Notes under the pieces: generated by a model
What the model was told of the DNA's origin: nothing
The model's database searches: none
Seen by the model: only the letters and a program-made list of their open reading frames with translations
In this document: positions 57,632-64,000 of the stretch, piece after piece
Layout of the letters: every line of letters begins with the position of its first letter
How positions within the stretch are numbered: position 1 is the stretch's first letter
Position numbers and translations under genes: made by a program
Assembly: GCA_021014325.1 (NCBI GenBank)
Contig: CM037471.1
Location: 15,823,501 to 15,887,500 of the forward strand
Direction of reading: 5' to 3'
Source: Plazaster borealis
Lineage: Eukaryota; Echinodermata; Asteroidea; Forcipulatida; Labidiasteridae
DNA length: 64,000 nucleotides

Positions 57632-57664
<33 letters not shown>

Positions 57665-57670
57665 AAGTAT
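57601..57670. repeat. (TTAG)n microsatellite
   Basis: About ten agtt/tagt units in the interior of the Mutator-like element; an (AAAT)n run lies at 58003-58038. Confidence 0.9.
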
Positions 57671-58258
57671 AGTTAGTTGGACATTTATTTGTTTGTGTGA
57701 TTGTTTATTTGTATATCTATTTCTTTAATTAGTTGTTGTTTACATAGGGATGGGTGGGATATTTTATTTGTAAGACATGTCTTCCCTCTGAGAGGGAATA
57801 TTGCATTCAGTGTACTGTTATTAATTGTTATTCAATTAGTTTGGAGAGCCCCTCGACAGAAACTTGTTTCTTTTGGGTAATCCCGCGGGAGCTTTTTGGG
57901 TGTTGTTTTCTGTTATATTTGTTGGTTATGTTTACTACTCAGTGTTATTTGTACAAGTCATTGTTTTGTCTATGATTCACTGTTTGTAATATCCCGGAAA
58001 ATGAAATAAATAAATAAATAAATAAATATAATAAATAAATGTCTTTTTATTGATATGATTAGATCAATGTTCAAGTTCGTTTGGGGGTTATCCTGAGACT
58101 TTCCTTATCTAAATTAAAAACATTATTGTTTGTAACTACATGGAAAAATTCATAACAAAATCATGTCAGATGTGTTTCAATTGATGCTGATATTGTTTTC
58201 TTTTGTTTTGTAGTTGCAATAAACGCAGTATAAAAATCTTCAAACTTCTTTATTCTTC

Positions 58259-58600
58259 TTAAAGGCATGGTACACGTTTTGGTAATTGGAGCACGGTTTG
58301 TTTCAAACCTATATAGTTGTAGATATATACCATAAAACTAACCTGTGAAAATTTAATTTCAAAAGGTAGTAGCATTTTTTAGGTATTGCCGATAATTTGG
58401 AGCGGTTATGTCCAAGCAGGAAGAATAATCTGCATTGGAATACACACTCTGAGAAACGTTACGCGTAACACTTCTCAGATTCAAATGTTTTAGGGGATAA
58501 AAAGTGATAGATTTTTCCATAACCGCCGTACTTCGAAGTGAAAAGTTTCTCAAAATGCATTATACTATCCAAAGCTGCTGCACTTCTTACCGAGTAGTAC
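58259..58600. mobile_element. MITE family B fragment
   Basis: TTAA then aggcatggtacacgttttgg; the interior is the reverse of 22805-23118 plus 24302-24372. The far TIR is missing. Confidence 0.8.
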
Positions 58601-59720
58601 AATGGTAAGAAAATAATCATACAACAAATGGACTAAAAACTCCAATATTCCTTTTCAAACTCCCAGTGATGTTTTGTCTTATAAAAAAACATAGTATGCA
58701 ATGTTCAATTCCCCCTGAAAATTATGTTAATTCTTTTAAATACAAGCTGTATTGTAGACAATAAGTTGTTCAATTTTAGAGAAAGAAGGGAGAAAAGATG
58801 GTAGGAAATGTTAAGATGGTAGGAAATTGTTACGCTTACCGAGTGATGAAGAATTGCCTAGTGTCGACGTATCACTTCCAAGTAAACCACATCGCAAGAA
58901 AACTGCTGAAGCAGCGACTAGCTAGTAGTACAGACAGGTCACACACACAGCGCTGTATGTCAGCGCGCATGCGCATTAGAAACCATCATGGATGCCGGGC
59001 AGTCAAAATCGTGTGAGTAACGCCTCCGATTTTCTTCATAAATTACACCAAAACGAGCGGGCTCTTTTTCGTTTTGATGTGCTGTCTACAAAAGAGCCAC
59101 AATAAGGGACAACTGGGGAAAAAATCTCGGCATAAAACGTGAGTTTATTTTCGAAAACAAATGTCACCTCCTGGAGGTACGTGGGCGTAGGGCCAAGGAT
59201 CGGAGGAAGTCCAGAGTATTTGGCACTATTAATGGGGCTAGGTTGAGTAGTATGTAGACAGACCCAGTAACTGGGGCGCTGTACTCCTTTTTCGAAATTT
59301 TGACATTATCGGTCGAACTAGCGCCCCAGCGTATCGAAGTATATTCCCCAAAGTTTCTTCAATTTGCTATAATTCGCAAAACAAAATGCCTCAGAACGAC
59401 AAAAATACCCAACAAAATAGCTTACGCCTGCTATACTGGCTTCTTGATTTGTCTTCGATGCAACATCAGGCATTTAAATGTACTCACGATTTTGTTTTGT
59501 GCTGCAAATTCACGAGTTTTGTGAAGTCCATCAGAGCATATTAATTGGTAAAACCGCCATGACGCCCGGCTCTCGGCTATGCAGGGTCAACTATGAACAT
59601 TAGACAGGTGCCTTGCCTCAACCTAGTTGCGATAATCGTAACCCTCCATCCTCCTGACGGTCGCAGACCGGAGGGTTACGAGTTGGATTTTGGTAATACG
59701 GTGCGAAATGTGAAATGTGA

Positions 59721-59919
59721 ATTTTTTTAGAGACTAGTGACCAGATTTGCCCAATTTTTACCACTTTCAAAAATCATGACACACATTCCAAGAACACGGA
59801 TTTGATCTTCAATGTGTAATGAATCCATTCATACCAATCAAAACATCATTGAGAAAATATTTAGAAGGAAAAAAAGACAAAAACTTACCAGAGACTGAGT
59901 GAAATGCCAAGCGTAGACC
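59721..59919. repeat. Inverted repeat A, right arm
   Basis: Complement of 53068-53268. Confidence 0.88.
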
Positions 59920-60050
59920 AGACGAATACCAGACTATGGTTGAGGATTTAAACCCAGCACTTGGCAAACATCTCGACCAATCAGCGTAAACCTGGGAAAA
60001 ATAGACTGGGTGGAGCTTCGGCTGTAGCCCGCTAACCGGCCATTCCCGCT

Positions 60051-60238
60051 TGCGGACTCACTGCACTAGTGTGCTTGTTGTATTATTGTACACTGTACAT
60101 CGAACGTACTTAACTGTAGACGTTCGATGTACAGTGTACAGTAACAAGTACATTGTTGTATGTACATACATGTACTGTATGTACAGCCTGAGCGCCAAGA
60201 CAATAATACAACAAGCACACCCGTGCAGTGAGTCCGCA
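60051..60238. repeat. Nested fold-back, ~39-bp and 21-bp arm pairs
   Basis: Outer arms 60051-60089 / 60200-60238 (tgcggactcactgcac, gtgcttgttgtattattgt). Inner arms 60087-60107 / 60120-60140 (tgtacactgtacatcgaacg). Confidence 0.9.
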
Positions 60239-60242
60239 GGTG

Positions 60243-60346
60243 GGCTCCATTAATAGTGCCAATACTCTGGACTTCCTATTATGCCAATACTCTGGACTTC
60301 CTCCGATCCTTGGAAGTCCAGAGTATTGGCACTATTAATGGGGCTA
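60243..60346. repeat. Collapsed copy of Mutator-like TIR ends
   Basis: ccattaatagtgccaatact and its complement face each other, using the same terminal ~40 bp as the 375-bp TIRs at 56951 and 59240. Confidence 0.85.
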
Positions 60347-60405
60347 AAACTGGCCCTGAGGTTGGACTCCTCTGTTGCAATTATTGCATACAACGCGGCG
60401 GAGTC

Positions 60406-62175
60406 CAGGGGCCTATTTCACTAAAGTCCCCATTTGCGATCATCACTATCACACTTGCGATGAGATCGCAAGACGCAAATCCATCGCTCTTGCGACATCG
60501 CTGATTTTGCGTTTCACTAAAGTCATCGCAGTTGCGATGATTAAAAAAAAGGAAAATAAACGTTTTGTTTGATTTTCCTGTCGGGGTATATCAAAGGTCA
60601 CTACCTTGTTTACAAGTAAAAATTCATTATTAGTAAAAAAAATTGGTATAACATAATTAAAAACAATTACATGTATGTACAAATTTATAAAATCCTGGAC
60701 AATGCTGGAATAGAAGAATTTCTATATCTGTCTGTTCTACAGAGTGGTGAAACTAACCCTTTCAAAGTATTCTCTCTCAAATGTTTTAGTGTACAGTCAG
60801 TTCTAAGAGGGGGAAGCATATTTCTATATTTGGTGGATTTCAACAGTTGTTCACCCCATTTAACAAAAAGCCTAGCACGTCTACTTTCAAGAGAGGGAAG
60901 ATCCAAAAATGCAAGCGCTGTACGGTAACTTTGATATTCCTGATAGCCTATTATTATACGACATGCTCGTATTTGGACACTCTTAATTTTACTGGACCGC
61001 TGTTTAGTAATCAAACTATGCCAGACTTGGCTGGCATACTCAACTATGGGTCTAATATAACACATGTAAACAGAGACCAAGTCTGACCTAGGGACACCTG
61101 ATTTTTTCAAAATACACAAAGTAAACAACTTGCGTGACGCCCTGGAAAAAATGTCAGCCACATGTCTATCCCACTTAAGATCATTCTGTATTGTTACACC
61201 TAGGAGCTTCATATGAGTGACAGTATTTTATTCAGATGAATTAAGGCTGAAGATGTAGTTTGGTGTTTGACGCCTTAAGAAACTGATTTTCATGATGTGG
61301 CATTTGGAAGGATTGGGAACAACATAATTAATTTTACACCAGTTGGACATATCATCGAGGTTGGTTTGCAATTGGGATTGCTCACCAAAATTGACAATTT
61401 CCCCAATTGTCAAGTTGTCCACATATTTCCATCGTCTGCAGCTACCAACTGCAGCGTCATTGACTAAAATAAGGAAAAGTATTGGCCCAAGCTTGGTTCC
61501 CTGGGGAACACCACAACTGATGGTAGCAAGAGAGGAAACATGGTTATTAAGTTTGGTGTTTACCCCCATATAAAGGCCTAATTGGGCAAAAAGAATTAAT
61601 TTCTAAATGCCCAAAATATTCGTCAAATTGTCGCCGAAAATGTTGAGCCAGTGGAACATATATTAAATTGGAAAGGACGATTTGTTGATGCAAAATCAAA
61701 ACATTAATTTAAGGTCAAATGCTGGTTTAAATAACTGACCCGAATAGATGGGGGACTCCTTTTTAACCGATTGTAAGCTCTCTCGGCAGCAGTCGCTGGG
61801 TCTGCGCTGAAAGGTGTCATCAGCAAACTGCGAGTGTATCCCAAGTGAGTATCCCATCAGCAAAAGACCGCGAAGAGTAAATAAAACGCCAATTTACTCT
61901 TTAATTAACGGACAAACCACATCAAGCGTACACTGCTGATAAAACCTAAACACAAAATGGCTCAATTTGTCATAAATTTGTGATGAACTTATACTTTGCG
62001 GCCACTAGCGAGTCGTCGCAAGATTTACATCGCTAATAATATTTTTGCGATGAGTAAATTTGTCGCAAAGAAATTGTTATCCAAAACCCATTGCTAATTT
62101 GCGATGGATTTTGGATTTAGCGATAGGTTTTGGCGTTTGCGATGATCGAAAAGCGTTTAGTGAAATCGGCCCCTG
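60406..62175. mobile_element. Element E1 copy 2
   Basis: Ends caggggcctatttcactaaa and gaaatcggcccctg. The right half is collinear with copy 1 (51560-52538) without the MITE. The middle is replaced by a reverse-transcriptase fragment. Confidence 0.85.
60685..61569 (-). pseudogene. Non-LTR retrotransposon reverse transcriptase, C-terminal fragment
   Basis: Minus strand. GVPQGTKLGPILFLILVND (RT motif 4/B) is followed by KYVDN in the place of the catalytic YxDD, then NPSKCHIMKI, LLGVTIQNDLKWD, YIRPIVEYASQVWH and a CRTDRYRNSSIPALSRIL end. This resembles CR1/L2/jockey-type ends. One in-frame stop at 61228-61230 and the D-to-N change at the active site mark it as dead; the N-terminus is absent. 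Confidence 0.85.
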
Positions 62176-63054
62176 GTCCCGTACCATTGTGAAAAAATTT
62201 ATAACAAAAAAATAAATATGTTGTGTTATCATATTTATGGAGAAAGCTGAAGCAAATATTTAAAAAACCCCAACACTGGCATTTTGATAAAACAAACAAG
62301 ATGTTCAGCTTTGTCATTGATGATGATACATTATTTACAGGTTTTTTAACCTATGTGCCAGGTTACTCCAATTTCTAACATGGACTTTGAAATATTTACC
62401 ATTCCCTGTCAGTTGTTCACTTTGCTCTGAATGCAGGGTGTCTTGCATTATATAACAAGTCATCTAGACTAGGATTTTAGAGGGTGGTCGTCCAGCAGGA
62501 CTCCTGCCGGCCAAATCAAGTAAAAAACATTAATTAAACAAAAAAGTTGTGTAAAAATTTCCTAACCTTCCTACCCTATTTTAAAATGGTAATCAAAAGC
62601 AGAATTATTATTATTTTGTTTGCCTAACCGTTGTGAGATTAGTTTAGGATACGGATGTCCTACAACTTTGTTGTCAGGGGCTGCTCCAGGATTTTTAGTT
62701 GAAGTCATAAACATTCATAATAATGCAAGCATGGAGACTGAGGTGCGCTAGAAGGCGCAGGAAACATGATGAAGATAAAGATGCTCTCTGGCGCATTCTT
62801 AGTGAATAAAATTGTGTGGTTTTTTTCTCAGGCTCAGGGAAAAATAATGGGATAAGGGGGAGTGTGCTGCTTGTCATAAATCTACCTACCCAGACTGGTA
62901 TTAATTCATACATGTTATCATCAAAATGTTTACACATTTTGTAGAGGGCCTATGTTATCATGAACTAGTCAAACTCGGCTAATGTGGATGATTCATTCAA
63001 GTTAGAGTCAACAAGATGTTAAAAAACATATTTGTCTTTATTTGCTGATTTTAG
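62176..63054. other. Unassigned stretch with a hAT-like end
   Basis: caggggctgctccaggattt at 62675-62694 resembles the hAT-like end at 24279-24301. Nothing else recognised. Confidence 0.45.
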
Positions 63055-63152
63055 ATCTTGAATGGGTCGAAAGTGTAAGAGTAAATAAACCAGCATGCTT
63101 CAAGAGGGCAGAAGAGCTAAAAGTACGCAGAGGGGTCAAGAAAAATTACCAG
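63055..63152 (+). CDS. Candidate exon, unidentified
   Basis: A pyrimidine-rich acceptor (tttgctgattttag), 98 nt open in one frame (EWVESVRVNKPACFKRAEEL then a KVRRGVKKNYQ end) and a CAG|gtcagt donor make a plausible internal exon. I do not recognise the protein, and no partner exon is visible in the window. Confidence 0.3.
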
Positions 63153-63213
63153 GTCAGTCCTCAAAAAGATTCTCCAGACAGAAAGTTTGTTAGATTACAA
63201 CCATACAGTGTAT

Positions 63214-63478
63214 TGTCTTGCTTTAAGACCTGAATGTGTGAGATTAAGACCAAGACTTGAATGTGTGAGACTAAGACCAAGACTTGAATGTGAGAGACTA
63301 AGACTAAGCTTTGAAAATTGTGAGAGACTAAGACCAAGATTTGAATGTGCAAGACTAAGACCAAGACTTGAATGTGTGAAACTAAGACCAAGCTTTGAAT
63401 GTGTGAAACTAAGACCAAGATTTGAATGTGTGAGACTAAGACCAAGACTTGAATGTGTGAGACTAAGACCAAGAGGTC
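63214..63478. repeat. 27-bp minisatellite
   Basis: About ten units of aagaccaagacttgaatgtg + tgagact. The period is a multiple of three, so both strands stay open (plus RPRLECVRL type, minus LVSHIQVLV type). Confidence 0.93.
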
Positions 63479-64000
63479 GTTCACACGCCGTACTAAAGTT
63501 GGTCTAAGTCAACTTAGACCGGTTCGGGTTCAACTTTTGTGCATCTGAACGCAACAAAAGTTAGACTGGATCGGGTCTAAACCCCAAAACTTAAACCGTC
63601 CAGCGAGGCGGTCTAAGTCTAAACCAGTTCGGGTTTATCTTTTAACACTGCGTGTGGACAGAATGACATCCGGTTTAACTCACAACGGACGACCCATTTT
63701 TTGTGGTTCGATGCACACACCCGGGACCCGGAGCACTGGAGTGGTGTACAGTGGTCTGTAGTGCCGAAGCACTGAGTACAAACGTTCTTGCCGCTTACCG
63801 AGTTGGCGAAACTCTCTTGATCGGTGTATGCAGTTTAACAACGGCCCACGCCCATGATTTATTAAATTCTGAAACAAAATTATATTTTCCAAGCGTGTTT
63901 TGTTGTGTGTCCTACAATATTGAAACTGTTTTTCATGCGTATACTATGAGCGCAGCAAAGGAGCATGAACATTTTTTAATGAATCTCACAATCCACATGC
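63479..64000. other. Fold-back-rich stretch, no gene supported
   Basis: ggtctaagtcaacttagacc and related ggtctaa / ttagacc words between 63507 and 63630 suggest a small fold-back element. The remainder to 64000 is unassigned. Confidence 0.5.

Larger units (their letters stand above)
56942..59249. mobile_element. Mutator-like non-autonomous element, 375-bp TIRs, 9-bp TSD
   Basis: The left TIR 56951-57325 and right TIR 58866-59240 are near-identical reverse complements (ends tagccccattaatagtg / cactattaatggggcta). Both are flanked by the direct repeat ggttgagta (56942-56950 and 59241-59249). Long TIRs with 9-bp duplications are the Mutator/MULE hallmark. The 1.54-kb interior carries no transposase; it has poly-C, microsatellites and a MITE B fragment. 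Confidence 0.88.

Overview
The window is eukaryotic, animal DNA. It is AT-rich and carries short exons with GT/AG introns, tRNA-derived SINEs, MITEs, minisatellites and a Penelope-type remnant. The gene set (a long kielin/chordin-like BMP modulator, a histamine N-methyltransferase-like enzyme, TMEM138, a small C-type lectin), the recurrent 'taggcctat'-type words and the SINE style suggest an invertebrate deuterostome, most likely an echinoderm. That assignment is inference, not proof.

Layout. (1) 1-20135, plus strand: the 3' part of a multi-exon kielin/chordin-like (KCP/crossveinless-2 family) gene. 23 exons were traced, all in one consistent frame: 890 residues visible, nine VWC domains, then VWD, C8 and TIL. 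Its introns hold a 17-bp minisatellite (about 1.5 kb), a 73-bp minisatellite grown out of an exon/intron boundary, a near-perfect 114-bp palindrome and many SINEs and MITEs. (2) 20136-24800: 3' flank, a Penelope-like GIY-YIG fragment, and a MITE interrupted by about 1.2 kb of other repeats. (3) 24835-27034, plus: a two-exon secreted C-type-lectin-like protein. (4) 27035-34548: repeat-rich intergenic DNA. (5) 34549-39529, plus: a three-exon histamine N-methyltransferase-like gene. (6) 42735-50621, minus: TMEM138 (ciliary transition-zone protein), four coding exons, with a 1.68-kb tandemly duplicated repeat in its second intron. (7) 50640-64000: a repeat nest of minisatellites, an element inserted into a minisatellite, large inverted repeats, a 2.29-kb element with 375-bp terminal inverted repeats and 9-bp target duplications, a broken non-LTR reverse transcriptase and a 27-bp coding-periodic minisatellite. 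One unidentified candidate exon lies near 63.1 kb.

The genes are not functionally linked: an extracellular BMP regulator, a secreted lectin, a small-molecule methyltransferase and a ciliary membrane protein sit side by side as independent eukaryotic genes. No operon, CRISPR array, functional tRNA or rRNA gene was found. The most notable structures are the splice-donor-bearing minisatellite (4659-5870), the Mutator-like long-TIR element (56951-59240), a MITE insertion whose empty site is preserved in a second copy of its host element (51899-52275 versus 61901), and the 1.68-kb duplicated repeat rich in CRE-, ETS- and ERR-like words (44608-47971).
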